A stretch of 64,000 nt of DNA, taken from assembly GCA_012931725.1 (NCBI GenBank), contig CM022944.1:70412737-70476736 (forward strand), given 5' to 3'. This DNA is from Litsea cubeba (taxonomy: Eukaryota; Streptophyta; Magnoliopsida; Laurales; Lauraceae). Under the pieces are notes generated by a model. That model was given only the letters and a program-made list of their open reading frames with translations. It had not been told where the DNA came from and ran no database searches. A program made the translations under genes and the position numbers. Positions 1-11,887 of this stretch are shown here, in pieces. The stretch's first letter is position 1, and every line of letters begins with the position of its first letter.

Positions 1-430
1 AGAGAAATTTTCTCTAGAGATTTTTGAAGAGTTGTGCTGCCAAGTACTCTAGAGAGCAAGTTTCTTCTGCATCTCTTATAGAAGATCATCTTTTTGCGTA
101 GAAGATTTGAGGAGTCAAGCGTTGGATCTGTTGCAATCAACGGTGTGATGTCGTTGAAGCGTGATGCGACACAAGGTAACTTCAGTCTTTAGATAGGGGA
201 TATCTAGGGAAGAAATCTGAGTTTCTTGTAATTGCGAGATTCATAGTGTTTGATTAGATCCAGTATGGATCGGTGGTTTTTTACCCGGTTTGGGTTTTCC
301 ACCTTAAATTTGGTGTCCTTGTGGTGTGTGCTTGTGATTTTATTCCCATTGCGTAGTTTATTATTTTTGTACACTAGTGGGTTGATTTATTGAGTGGACC
401 AATCTAGAGATCTCAAACCCTAAACCCTCA
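1..430 (+). repeat. Copia LTR 1, 3' portion only
   Basis: This matches the last 430 bases of the LTR at 2636-3443, with only a few substitutions. The window edge removes its U3. It ends in a telobox-like CCCTAAACCCTCA just before the primer binding site. Confidence 0.9.
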
Positions 431-432
431 AT

Positions 433-443
433 TGGTATCAGAG
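433..443 (+). other. Primer binding site, tRNA-iMet type, copy 1
   Basis: TGGTATCAGAG lies two bases after the LTR end and complements the 3' end of plant initiator tRNA-Met, the usual primer for Copia elements. Confidence 0.85.
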
Positions 444-488
444 TGGATTACACTAATTTGTTGTGTTTGATCTAAAGAGATTTCTAGA

Positions 489-2334
489 ATGGTGTTCAAT
501 CGAGAAGGGACATCAACTTCTAAGCCCCCTTTGCTAGATGGTTCTAATTATGCATATTGGAAGCAAAGGATGATTGGGTTCCTTAAGTCTATTGATGATG
601 ATGTTTGGGATATTGTTGAGGAGGGCTACTCCATACCAACGATTGTGGTTGGTGGACAAACTGTTCCTAAACCTAAAGCTAAATGGACTAAGGATGAGAA
701 TCTTGCCTCCAATTGTAATAACAAGGCAGTGAATAGTATATACAATGGAGTGTCTGCTGAAGAGTTCCGGAGGATTTCCACTTGCAAAACTGCAAAAGAA
801 GCATGAAAAGTCTTATAGACAGTGTATGAGGGTACAGATACGGTAAAGCAATCTAAATTGCAAAAGCTGACTAAAGAATTTGAAACCATTGTGATGGAAG
901 AAGATGAGACCTTTGATCAATTTTATGCAAAGCTGAATGATATTGTCAATTCTGTTTTCAATCTGGGTGAGGAAATTCAAGAAAACAAGATTGTCAAGAA
1001 AATCTTGCGGTCTCTACCTTCGAGGTTCGATTCTAAAGTTGATGCTATTGAAGAAAACAAGAATCTTGATACCCTCAAGGTAAACCAGTTGGTTGGAAAT
1101 CTTCAAACCTTTGAAGCAAACCATTTGGATAAAGGAAAATGCTTTGAAATCCACCTCAGAATCAAGAAAGAAGCCTGAAAAGAAAATTACGTCTGATTCT
1201 GAATCTGAGACTGAAGATGATTTGACTGAAATGTTCACTTGCTTCAAGGAGTACATGAAGTCAAAACAAGTCAAGTGGAAGGGTTCTAAATTTGCGAAAA
1301 AGGATTCTGCAAAAGGAACCAAGTGTTTTGAGTGCCATGGCTATGGTCACTATGCTAGTGAGTGTGCCAACAAGAAAAAGGGTGCAATGAAAAAGGCTCT
1401 CAACACAACTTGGGAGGAACAGTCATCAGAAGAAGAACAAGATCCTTCAATTGAAACTTCTGAAACTATGAATGGCAAGTTTGTGGCTTTCATGGCTAAT
1501 TCTCTATCTGACAATGATACTGATGAAGATCATGCTGATGAGATGTCAGATCAAGAGAAAGATTATGAAGCGTTGTATCATAAAACATTTGCTGATTGTG
1601 TTAAGATGTCCAAGTATGGCTACAAGATCTCTATCAAGTTTAAAGCTGCTCAAGAAAAAAATTCTACATTGAATATTGAATTAGAGGAAGCGCTTGAAAA
1701 TGTTCATCTCTTGGAAAGTCAGAAAAATTGCATGGCTGCAAATTTGACCACTGAGAGTCAAAAACTTGAAAAGGCTGAACAAGAGATTGAGAATATGAAG
1801 ATGGAGTTGCAGACTGTTACATATGAAAAAGAAGATTTGCAAGGAAGATTGAAGATCACTCTGTCTGAGCTAGAAGTGAAAAAAGCTTCACTAAACAAGA
1901 TGAACACTGGTTCGAAGACTCTTACAAATATCTTGTGTAGCCAGAAGTCTCAGTTTGACAGAAACGGTCTCGGTTATGATCATAGTGCATCCATTTCAAA
2001 TGCTAAAGGTAAAACAATTTTTATTTCTGGTGTTGCACATGCTACTCCAGATACTGCACTTTCAAATAATGTGTCGAGTAGTTTCAAGAAAAACAATGTG
2101 TCACGCACTGCACGCACATCCACTTGTCATCATTGTGGAAAGAAAGGACACATTCGTCCCCATTGCAAAAAGCTGCAAAGTCTACCCAAGACCAAGCAAT
2201 GGCGGAAGAATTTTTCTCCACCCAAGACAACTCCAATTTGGGTTAGAAAATCTGATTTACCCAAGGAGTTTGCTCACACTGTGCTGAAAGATCCAACTAC
2301 AAAAGTGTGGGTGGCTAATCATAAAAAGCCCTGA
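489..2334 (+). pseudogene. gag: Copia Gag, copy 1 (two in-frame stops and one frameshift)
   Basis: Retrotransposon capsid/nucleocapsid protein. Residues 1-105 (489-803) are the start of a Copia gag domain (LDGSNYAYWKQRM). In-frame TGA at 804 and TAG at 816 interrupt it; both look like transitions from TGG and CAG. The same frame resumes to about 1130, then a one-base shift moves it to the frame of 1093-2334. That part has a CCHC knuckle (CFECHGYGHYASEC), a long acidic and coiled-coil stretch, and a second knuckle (CHHCGKKGHIRPHC), a layout known from SIRE-type Copia Gag. It stops shortly after the second knuckle, where protease would normally follow. The identical breaks are present in copy 2, so they predate the duplication. 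Confidence 0.85.
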
Positions 2335-2635
2335 TCAAGGAGGTCAAGCTCCCATCCCCAGTGCTGATACGAAGATCATAGTGAGGGGAAGTCAAAATTG
2401 AGGGGGAGCTGATGCATCCAGATTGACGGAAGCTGCATAAATTTTTGTTTGTCAATTATGGACAAATTCAGGGGGAGAAGAATGAAGCCAAGAGGAGTTT
2501 TACAAGCTAAGGCAATTCAAGATCTACAGTGCTGATTTTTTTTTGTTTAAAAATTCATTGTATTTTGGATTTTTCTTTTGGGTAGATCATATTGTATTAA
2601 GGAGATTTGTCCTACAATTGCCAAAAGGGGGAGAT
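2335..2635 (+). other. Copia 3' untranslated remnant with polypurine tract
   Basis: 300 bases without a gene, rich in GGGGGAG blocks. The polypurine tract AAAAGGGGGAGA at 2623-2634 primes plus-strand synthesis and abuts the LTR. All of pol is missing between Gag and this tail. Confidence 0.75.
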
Positions 2636-3443
2636 TGTTAGAAGAAAAGTTGACAGGCCTCAATAGTCTCGTCAGTAAACAAAAGTGGTGGCTGTAAGGA
2701 GGAAGTCACGTCTTGTCAAGAGGAAGAAAAACGTTGAGAAGACAAAAGCTACTGTCATGACTCAAAGAGAAAACGGTGAGGCAGAACATGGTCTCGCTAT
2801 AGCGAGACTCCATCTCGCTATAGCGAGGGTATGCGCTGGAGCCCAGTTGGATAAGGACTCTTTGAGAAAGTTTGAGATGGATTCTCTTTGTAAGTGGATA
2901 ATTACAAGGAGTCTTAAGCACGAATTAGGGGCTATATATTGGGTGTTTCTCACTACCCAAAGGCAAGAGAAATACAAGATCATCTCTCAAGTTCTGAATT
3001 AGTTATCAAATTGAGAGAAATTTTCTCTAGAGATTTTTGAAGAGTTGTGTTGCCAAGTACTCTAGAGAGCAAGTTTCTTCTGCATCTCTTGTAGAAGATC
3101 ATCTTCTTGCGTAGAAGATTTGAGGAGTCAAGCGTTGGATCTGTTGCAATCAACGGTGTGATGTCGTTGAAGCGTGATGCGACACAAGGTAACTTCAGTC
3201 TTTAGATAGGGGATATCTAGGGAAGAAATCTGAGTTTCTTGTAATTGCGAGATTCATAGTGTTTGATTAGATCCAGTACGGATCGGTGGTTTTTTACCCG
3301 GTTTGGGTTTTCCACCTTAAATTTGGTGTCCTTGTGGTGTGTGCTTGTGATTTTATTCCCATTGCGTAGTTTATTATTTTTGTACACTAGTGGGTTGATT
3401 TATTGAGTGGACCAATCTAGAGATCTCAAACCCTAAACCCTCA
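2636..3443 (+). repeat. Copia LTR 2 (shared middle LTR)
   Basis: 808-bp LTR from TGTTAG to CCCTCA. It is both the 3' LTR of the first unit and the 5' LTR of the second. It contains two perfect palindromes in its U3. Confidence 0.9.
2791..2827. repeat. Paired perfect palindromes in the Copia LTR
   Basis: An 18-bp perfect palindrome, GTCTCGCTATAGCGAGAC (2791-2808), is followed 5 bp later by a second copy of its 14-bp core CTCGCTATAGCGAG (2814-2827). The same pair recurs one period away at 5804-5840. The function is unknown; a protein-binding site or a hairpin in the LTR are options. Confidence 0.9.
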
Positions 3444-3445
3444 AT

Positions 3446-3456
3446 TGGTATCAGAG
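3446..3456 (+). other. Primer binding site, tRNA-iMet type, copy 2
   Basis: TGGTATCAGAG, two bases after the end of LTR 2, exactly 3013 bp from copy 1. Confidence 0.85.
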
Positions 3457-3501
3457 TGGATTACACTAATTTGTTGTGTTTGATCTAAAGAGATTTCTAG
3501 A

Positions 3502-5347
3502 ATGGTGTTCAATCGAGAAGGGACATCAACTTCTAAGCCCCCTTTGCTAGATGGTTCTAATTATGCATATTGGAAGCAAAGGATGATTGGGTTCCTTAAG
3601 TCTATTGATGATGATGTTTGGGATATTGTTGAGGAGGGCTACTCCATACCAACGATTGTGGTTGGTGGACAAACTGTTCCTAAACCTAAAGCTAAATGGA
3701 CTAAGGATGAGAATCTTGCCTCCAATTGTAATAACAAGGCAGTGAATAGTATATACAATGGAGTGTCTGCTGAAGAGTTCCGGAGGATTTCCACTTGCAA
3801 AACTGCAAAAGAAGCATGAAAAGTCTTATAGACAGTGTATGAGGGTACAGATACGGTAAAGCAATCTAAATTGCAAAAGCTGACTAAAGAATTTGAAACC
3901 ATTGTGATGGAAGAAGATGAGACCTTTGATCAATTTTATGCAAAGCTGAATGATATTGTCAATTCTGTTTTCAATCTGGGTGAGGAAATTCAAGAAAACA
4001 AGATTGTCAAGAAAATCTTGCGGTATCTACCTTCGAGGTTCGATTCTAAAGTTGATGCTATTGAAGAAAACAAGAATCTTGATACCCTCAAGGTAAACCA
4101 GTTGGTTGGAAATCTTCAAACCTTTGAAGCAAACCATTTGGATAAAGGAAAATGCTTTGAAATCCACCTCAGAATCAAGAAAGAAGCCTGAAAAGAAAAT
4201 TACGTCTGATTCTGAATCTGAGACTGAAGATGATTTGACTGAAATGTTCACTTGCTTCAAGGAGTACATGAAGTCAAAACAAGTCAAGTGGAAGGGTTCT
4301 AAATTTGCGAAAAAGGATTCTGCAAAAGGAACCAAGTGTTTTGAGTGCCATGGCTATGGTCACTATGCTAGTGAGTGTGCCAACAAGAAAAAGGGTGCAA
4401 TGAAAAAGGCTCTCAACACAACTTGGGAGGAACAGTCATCAGAAGAAGAACAAGATCCTTCAATTGAAACTTCTGAAACTATGAATGGCAAGTTTGTGGC
4501 TTTCATGGCTAATTCTCTATCTGACAATGATACTGATGAAGATCATGCTGATGAGATGTCAGATCAAGAGAAAGATTATGAAGCGTTGTATCATAAAACA
4601 TTTGCTGATTGTGTTAAGATGTCCAAGTATGGCTACAAGATCTCTATCAAGTTTAAAGCTGCTCAAGAAAAAAATTCTACATTGAATATTGAATTAGAGG
4701 AAGCGCTTGAAAATGTTCATCTCTTGGAAAGTCAGAAAAATTGCATGGCTGCAAATTTGACCACTGAGAGTCAAAAACTTGAAAAGGCTGAACAAGAGAT
4801 TGAGAATATGAAGATGGAGTTGCAGACTGTTACATATGAAAAAGAAGATTTGCAAGGAAGATTGAAGATCACTCTGTCTGAGCTAGAAGTGAAAAAAGCT
4901 TCACTAAACAAGATGAACACTGGTTCGAAGACTCTTACAAATATCTTGTGTAGCCAGAAGTCTCAGTTTGACAGAAACGGTCTCGGTTATGATCATAGTG
5001 CATCCATTTCAAATGCTAAAGGTAAAACAATTTTTATTTCTGGTGTTGCACATGCTACTCCAGATACTGCACTTTCAAATAATGTGTCGAGTAGTTTCAA
5101 GAAAAACAATGTGTCACGCACTGCACGCACATCCACTTGTCATCATTGTGGAAAGAAAGGACACATTCGTCCCCATTGCAAAAAGCTGCAAAGTCTACCC
5201 AAGACCAAGCAATGGCGGAAGAATTTTTCTCCACCCAAGACAACTCCAATTTGGGTTAGAAAATCTGATTTACCCAAGGAGTTTGCTCACACTGTGCTGA
5301 AAGATCCAACTACAAAAGTGTGGGTGGCTAATCATAAAAAGCCCTGA
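3502..5347 (+). pseudogene. gag: Copia Gag, copy 2 (same breaks as copy 1)
   Basis: Near-identical to the Gag at 489-2334: the same two in-frame stops (3817 and 3829), the same frameshift near 4143 and the same two CCHC knuckles. One coding difference I see is Tyr for Ser at the codon around 4023. It lies inside the second unit of the tandem array. The shared lesions show that neither copy can make a full Gag from one frame and that both descend from one already broken parent. Confidence 0.85.
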
Positions 5348-5648
5348 TCAAGGAGGTCAAGCTCCCATCCCCAGTGCTGATACGAAGATCATAGTGAGGG
5401 GAAGTCAAAATTGAGGGGGAGCTGATGCATCCAGATTGACGGAAGCTGCATAAATTTTTGTTTGTCAATTATGGACAAATTCAGGGGGAGAAGAATGAAG
5501 CCAAGAGGAGTTTTACAAGCTAAGGCAATTCAAGATCTACAGTGCTGATTTTTTTTTGTTTAAAAATTCATTGTATTTTGGATTTTTCTTTTGGGTAGAT
5601 CATATTGTATTAAGGAGATTTGTCCTACAATTGCCAAAAGGGGGAGAT

Positions 5649-6456
5649 TGTTAGAAGAAAAGTTGACAGGCCTCAATAGTCTCGTCAGTAAACAAAAGTG
5701 GTGGCTGTAAGGAGGAAGTCACGTCTTGTCAAGAGGAAGAAAAACGTTGAGAAGACAAAAGCTACTGTCATGACTCAAAGAGAAAACGGTGAGGCAGAAC
5801 ATGGTCTCGCTATAGCGAGACTCCATCTCGCTATAGCGAGGGTATGCGCTGGAGCCCAGTTGGATAAGGACTCTTTGAGAAAGTTTGAGATGGATTCTCT
5901 TTGTAAGTGGATAATTACAAGGAGTCTTAAGCACGAATTAGGGGCTATATATTGGGTGTTTCTCACAACCCAAAGGCAAGAGAAATACAAGATCATCTCT
6001 CAAGTTCTGAATTAGTTATCAAATTGAGAGAAATTTTCTCTAGAGATTTTTGAAGAGTTGTGTTGCCAAGTACTCTAGAGAGCAAGTTTCTTCTGCATCT
6101 CTTGTAGAAGATCATCTTCTTGCGTAGAAGATTTGAGGAGTCAAGCGTTGGATCTGTTGCAATCAACGGTGTGATGTCGTTGAAGCGTGATGCGACACAA
6201 GGTAACTTCAGTCTTAAGATAGGGGATATCTAGGGAAGAAATTTGAGTTTCTTGTAATTGCGAGATTCATAGTGTTTGATTAGATCCAGTACGGATCGGT
6301 GGTTTTTTACCCAGTTTGGGTTTTCCACCTTAAATTTGGTATCCTTGTCGTGTGTGCTTGTGATTTTATTTCCGCTGCGTAGTTTATTGTTTTTGCACAC
6401 TAGTTGGTTGATTTATTGAGTGGACCAATCTAGAGATCTCGAACCCTAAACCCTCA
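5649..6456 (+). repeat. Copia LTR 3 (terminal, most diverged)
   Basis: 808 bp, same ends as LTR 2, with a cluster of substitutions between about 6210 and 6450 that LTRs 1 and 2 lack. The palindrome pair is retained at 5804-5840. Directly after it (6457) the sequence no longer matches the element. Confidence 0.9.
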
Positions 6457-6517
6457 AACTTCACGCGATTTTTTGATCCAAGTATCTTTTGTTTCTTGAC
6501 TTTTCTTCAAATTGTCC

Positions 6518-7228
6518 TCATGGTGCCGTGTATTTGATATTCCAAATGTTGAACTTGAGTTTTGAAATTGGCTTGCAACTTCTTGATCTTGCTTGAATGC
6601 TTCTTCTTGATGTTGTATTGCTTCGCCCAAAATGGTTCAACACATGAAGACTTAAGAAGAGCTTAAGAGTTGCAACTTCTGATGTGCATTCTTTGTAGGG
6701 CACCAATTTTGATGTGGCTTCCACTATTAGCACATCGCACTTTGGATTTGGTATTGCGATAAGATCCGCCGAGTGGTCCATTTCATCATTAACCAAATCA
6801 AAGTCCTTAATTTCCACTTGCCCTTTATTCGCCTCTTCCAACATTTGATCAATTTGTTCACATGTTCCATCAAACTCTACTATTAAGTCTTTTATTTCTT
6901 GACAGTCATCTTTCATATAGCTATCAATTATAGGAGGCGAATCTAGAAAATCATCTTCGACATTCTCATCACCAATGACTTTTATAATTTCTTCTTTTGA
7001 CTATTTTTGCTGATACTTTCCACCTTCAGACTTAAGCTGCCTTGTCTGAGACTGTTTAAGTCTTTGCTCAGCACGGAAAGCATATTGGCATGCTTCATGA
7101 ATGGCTAGGTAGGACTTTATATGCTTTCTAATGTTTTCTCTCAAACTTCTGATATAATGAGGTAAATCACGTGTTGGATTTTCATTTAGTTCACATAAGA
7201 TTTGCAATTCTTGAATTGATCCGTGTAT
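6518..7228 (-). pseudogene. gag: Ty3/Gypsy gag fragment, degraded
   Basis: Minus-strand open stretches at 7207-7001 and 6916-6518 resemble the end of a Gypsy retrotrans_gag domain (LNENPTRDLPHYIRSLRENI) and the acidic region behind it. The reading breaks between the two pieces. Sequence up to about 7228 on the same strand still reads as gag (LTVDEYTDQF). No protease, RT or LTR belonging to it is visible, so this is an orphan fragment. The exact lineage cannot be named. Confidence 0.6.
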
Positions 7229-7892
7229 TCATCAACGGTTAATTTCTTTTCCTTTAAACTAATGAACTACTCAAAGTAGAACTCCTTTCCATAATATTAA
7301 TCCCCATATTTGAACGGATTTATGCCAAATTCCACGTGTCTCATTTTGACTTGGATGCAAGGACATAAAAAATGCTCTTCAAAATATAGGATGGACTTGC
7401 TATGAAGATTTCACAAAAACTGAGTGCTAATCCAAGTCCTAATGCTCCTAGTGCCGCGACGTGAATATAACCGACTAAATTAAAGCTGTTCAAGACAATC
7501 TTCGGTAGGAGCCATGCTGAGATCTCTCTTCTTGCAGAACAGCAGTGGCTGCTACCTTCTTTCCTCTTTGTGCACTACAGAGTGTACAATATACTTGCAA
7601 CAAGTGTGTGCTAGAAAATAGTTTCAGCAGTAAAACATGGTCCAAGTGTATGCCTGAAAACAAGCTCAGCAGTAAAATAGGGTCTCAATGGCCCAACTTG
7701 TGCAATCCTACAATGCCAAAACACTTATGGCAGCACCTTCTGCTCAACGCCCCTTTTTTGTGATTGGCCTGTTGGTCTAGTGCTGAAATTGGTGCGCTGC
7801 TGGTTGCCAGAGACATGTAACAACTCTATTTCAGCTGTGCTGATAGTGCCACACAAACAACAGCAGCTTGCTGCTTCAGTCCACACAGTGGG
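7229..7892. other. No recognisable gene
   Basis: The first 200 bases may be further decayed gag from the neighbouring Gypsy fragment. From about 7460 to 7892 I recognise nothing; a plus-strand frame at 7545-7763 has no family resemblance. Confidence 0.5.
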
Positions 7893-8840
7893 TGTAAGCC
7901 CCTGGCCTTAATTAGTGGTTATCTCTAATTAATAGGATTAAGGTCAGCTAATTAGGTTTAATGGCCTAACACATTAGGTTTAGTACGGAGGTTCGTATTG
8001 GTGAGTTTTGGGGTGGTCCGGGTCCATTTGATGGTAGTAGGAGGTGTTTCACAATTTAGGCAAATTAAGTGGGGTTAGCTTTTGTAATTTTAGAAAATCA
8101 GTATAGTTGGGTGCATTGGGTATTTTTCATCAAGCATGGCGTTTTTGTATTAGGCCCCTCACCGCCTCACGTTCCGACTGCTCGAAACCCATTAAAAAGC
8201 CCACCCAAATGACCCTAAGCCCTTTTCTGTAATCCCCAAAACTTCACTTACAATGGGCTAGGCCCTTATTTGTAAATCCCAAGAATTGTCTCAATAAAAC
8301 CTAAAACCCTCTTCTCCCCTCTCACTTCATTTCATCTTTCCTTCTCTACTCTCTCTACTTCCTCTCCAAGCCTCCCCAAGCTTAGTGAAGGCTTCCTTCA
8401 AGCTCTCCAGACCCTTCCCATCATATTCTTCACTATCTCCTCCCATTTCCATTCTAGGTAAGCTTCCCCTTCTTCATTCTAGGTAAGCTTCCCCTTCTTC
8501 ATGTAGTTTCTTTGTCTTTCACTAGGAGCATGCCTTCATGGCTTGGAGGTGTTTTTCGTTCTTGTTTGGCTTGTAGGCAAGGGTTTATAGCTTGTATTGA
8601 TGAGAGGTGGTGTGGTGTGCAAGATTAGACAAATCCTAGGCTCTAAGGAAGGATATAATGTGCAAATCCAATAGAGGCAAGTAAATAAATGTTTGTAACA
8701 CTATATTTATGCTTTTATTGGTTGATTATATGCTTTTGACGTTATAGCTACCCTATTATAAGCTCATTTAAGTGGTTATAGTTGGTGGGCAGGTGATTAA
8801 TGTGTTTTAATGGTAATAGAGCCTTAGATTCAACTCATGG
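7893..8840 (+). repeat. Truncated Tekay-like LTR
   Basis: It begins TGTAAGCCCCTGGCC, close to the TGTAAGACCCCGACC start of the Tekay LTRs, and has a similar later section (AAACCCT followed by pyrimidine-rich leader near 8300-8460). A 28-bp direct duplication containing CATTCTAGGTAAGC lies at about 8450-8505. It is cut at 8840 by the Tekay array. Assignment rests on the start and general layout, so it is tentative. Confidence 0.45.
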
Positions 8841-9310
8841 TGTAAGACCCCGACCCGAGAGACCTCGTAGTTTAGTGGTTTTGGATTAGTTGGGGATTAG
8901 AATAGCTTTTATGATAGCTTTGGGGAATTTGGAGAGCCTTTTTATTTGTGGGACCCTTTGGGGGTTCTTGTTAAGAATTGTGCGAGATTGGGGGTTTACC
9001 GATGATTTCCAAGAATCGTGTTTTTAACCCCATTGGACTTATCTTGTTAATCCCTACAACTTTCATGTTGACATCGTTTTCATTCAAGGACCTTAAACCC
9101 GATTTTTCACTAATTGAGGGCAAAATGGTCTTTTACCCAAAATCTGGACACCGATTTCAATGTCACCAAAATGTACAAAATATATACTTTTTTGGAAAAT
9201 AGAAATTTTGCCGATCAACTTTGTCTTCTTCGTCGAATTCATTTGAAGCCCCGAAAACCATATTTTGAGCCCGAGAAGTTCTTTAAGTTGTGGGCCCCAC
9301 TCCCACTTAC

Positions 9311-9320
9311 TATATATAGA
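9311..9320 (+). promoter_or_regulatory. Putative LTR TATA box
   Basis: TATATATAGA followed by a pyrimidine-rich stretch and AAACCCTAGAGGAG, a typical start of the LTR R region. It is repeated in LTR 2 (about 17356) and LTR 3 (about 25408). Confidence 0.6.
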
Positions 9321-10029
9321 AAGCTTCTTCTTCTTTTTTCCATTTCTGGCAAAAACCCTAGAGGAGAAGAGAAATCCCAGCCCTAAGGGTTTTCCCTTAC
9401 CTTTTCTTGCCTCTTCATCTTCAATCCCCCACTAAACTAGTGCTAATGGAAAATTAGTTGCTATAATCTTCTTCCTCATCTCAAGGCCTTCATCTTGACA
9501 CCATTTTTGAAGAAAACCGCCCACTCCAAGACTTCCTTTGGACAACACCTTGCCTTTTGAAGAACTTTTTTTGTAAGTGATTTTCCTAAAAGTTTTATAA
9601 TCTTGTTTGTTTAGCCCTAGGGTAGCTCTATTTCAATTATTGGAAAATTTCGTCTTGTTTTACTTGGATCTTGTTGATCTAGGGTTTGGATTTGGGGGTT
9701 TTGTGTATAGGTGTTTGATTTTGGGCCTAAGAGGCGATTAGAGCTCAATTGATTTGCATTGGACCCAAGGCAAGTGGATGAAACGATTCTCATGTGTTTT
9801 ATCATGTTTTATGCAAAATCTTGATTTGTTTTCCTTAATAGTTTAATGGTTTATCATGTTTGATGGTTTAGTCTTGTTGATTTTGATTGATGATTTGATG
9901 AGATAAGGAGGTCAAGGAATTGCCCAATTATTTGTGAAGATATGTATGAAAGAAGGGGAAAGAAAGGAAATGGATTGGAGTTGGACAAGAGAAGAATTCA
10001 ACCAAATGGGTTGAGATTCGCTACAGAAC

Positions 10030-10185
10030 CGATCGATCGCCCATCAGGTCCGATCGATCGGACTGTAAATAACTGAGAGGGTTCTCAGGACTGATCGATC
10101 GCCCATCAGGTCCGATCGATCGGACTGTAAATAACTGGAAGCAAATTCGGGACCGATCGATCGGCCAGGGAGACCGATCGATCGG
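10030..10185. repeat. CGATCGATCG palindrome cluster in the Tekay LTR
   Basis: Six sites in 156 bp: 10030-10039, 10050-10061, 10092-10101 (one base off), 10112-10123, 10153-10164 and 10174-10185. Four are the perfect 12-mer CCGATCGATCGG. Two share a repeated context containing CCCATCAGGTCCGATCG. The cluster is retained in LTR 2 (about 18075-18230) and, with some loss, in LTR 3 (about 26120-26275). Confidence 0.9.
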
Positions 10186-10966
10186 ACTGAAATGAGATGA
10201 ACGGTAAAATAAGAGAAGTGTGGGACTAATTTCCAGATTCATTCCAAACCCATACTCAAGTCCAATTCAGCTCTATCCCTTATCTTTTTATTTGAAGGCA
10301 TTGAACCTCTAAGGATGCATTTAAACCCATGAATGAATTGGGTAAATTGCAAAGGGTTGTAGTGGGGAGGTATTATTTGGTGCCCCATTGTTATTTAGGG
10401 ACTTGTAAGGCATTACGTGAAGTCCGGAGGAAAGGGAAACTCATCATGGAGATTCTATGAGATTTTCTAGATTGACCAATGTGTATAAGAACCTGGAATG
10501 TCCCTAACTCTTAAAGAGTACCAAAATTTCATCATAACTGACATACGGGACCCTATTCGCACTGATTCAATTCTAGAAACCCCATTGTTAGCCTGTAAAG
10601 GTATGGAAAAACTATTTGTATTTGATTTTCAACCAAACTCCTATTTTGGGATTTCAAACCCACATGATATGACTAGACTGTCTTGAGAGTATTGAAAGTG
10701 TATTTAGCTTTTGCTAACCTGTATATGACCGACCAGATACGAATGTGTATTTGTGCCTATGAGCACCCCGTTTCTTTAATATGTACACGATTTGATTTAT
10801 CGTATTTGACCTATGAGTCGGCACCACTGAGCTTGGACGACCTAGTTGGTTTGATCCACCGACTTGGGGTTCCTTCCCCTCCTGATAGTCAGCTGCAGTC
10901 TGGAATTTGCATAGTTTACCCGGTTCGCTACCGTGGTCCTGTATAGTATATATATATTATAGTATT

Positions 10967-11059
10967 TTATCGTTGTTCCTCCTCACCTCGTGTGACTGAG
11001 GCCAATGATCCTGTTTATCGTTGTTCCTCCTCACCTCGTGTGACTGAGGCCAATGATCC
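10967..11059 (+). repeat. Two-copy direct repeat of about 45 bp in the Tekay LTR
   Basis: Two adjacent copies of a unit beginning ATCGTTGTTCCTCC and ending CCAATGATCCTG. Both copies are also present in LTR 2 (about 19016) and LTR 3 (about 27060), so the duplication predates the array. Confidence 0.85.
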
Positions 11060-11887
11060 TGTAGGGTATGTGCTCTCTTCACGATAGTGAAGGGAGGATC
11101 TAGCTTTGTGTGGTTGCCATCTTGACAGTTTCCGAATCCTTGTTACCTTACATGATTTATTGCATATGTGCCTCTTTTAAAGTGATATATCGTCTTTTAT
11201 GAAGTTCATTATTTACTCACAAGTTTTCTAAACTTTTGCAAAGTATCATCGTTTTATTATTGTTATATCCTTTCACCCACCTGCCAGACCGTCATATCTG
11301 ATCCATTTATTTTGGTACTCAGGTCCCGAGCTTATTGCCATTGAGGAGGAGCCAGAGGAGGCGGTCGGTGAACCGCAGCGAGTGATTGAGTGGCAAGCCG
11401 ATGATGTCATGTAGACATTCGGCCTTGCCTTGAGAACGATACACTTTGGGAATTATAATATCTTTGTTTTAGGTTTCATTTGGTTATACGGTCTTTGTTG
11501 ACCGTTATATTGGGGGCATTAATCAACTGATATTTTGTAAATATACTTAACTCTACTTTTGGGGAAACATGCTTATGATCATTGCTCATTCTGATATCTT
11601 GTCATGTTAACCATAAATCAGTCTTGTTTATGGATTTGAATGGTATTAGTATGGTTTGCTACACGCTTCCGCAATCTTGAGAATATATGTGATATGGTTA
11701 CATGTGAGATGATGTGTAAAGATAATCCTCACCGCGGAACCCTGTGGGAAATCACGTGCACGGATAAATGTTCTTTTAATTCCGTGTGCGTTTTAGCCAA
11801 AGAGATGCACGTGGCGCGGCATCACCCACCACTGTCCCGACTCCCGGACTCGGATCTTCCCCTTTCGATCCGGGGTCGCGACAGGAC

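Larger units (their letters stand above)
1..6456 (+). mobile_element. Tandem array of a gag-only Copia element (LTR-int-LTR-int-LTR)
   Basis: Three LTR copies (the first partial) alternate with two internal regions at an exact period of 3013 bp. LTRs begin TGTTAG and end CCCTCA; each internal region opens with an iMet-type primer site and closes with an AAAAGGGGGAGA polypurine tract. The internal region is only 2.2 kb and codes Gag alone, with no protease, integrase or RT, so the element is non-autonomous (TR-GAG-like). The two internal copies differ at only a few bases, whereas the last LTR carries about ten differences from the middle one. I infer tandem duplication of a resident copy. The left end lies outside the window, so no TSD can be checked. 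Confidence 0.88.
8841..11883 (+). repeat. Tekay LTR 1
   Basis: It starts TGTAAGACCCCG and ends TCGCGACA. Compared with LTR 2 it lacks about 36 bp close to its start. It contains a TATA box, a CGATCGATCG palindrome cluster and a tandem duplication of about 45 bp. Short frames at 10498-10946 recur in all LTR copies but show no coding features. Confidence 0.92.

Noticed and set aside
414..430. CCCTAAACCCT as an interstitial telomere
   Set aside because: Only about two telomere-like units, found at the end of each Copia LTR; better read as a telobox-like LTR motif.
10498..10946. Two small frames repeated in all Tekay LTRs
   Set aside because: They are conserved only because the LTR is; they lie in LTR sequence and show no domain.
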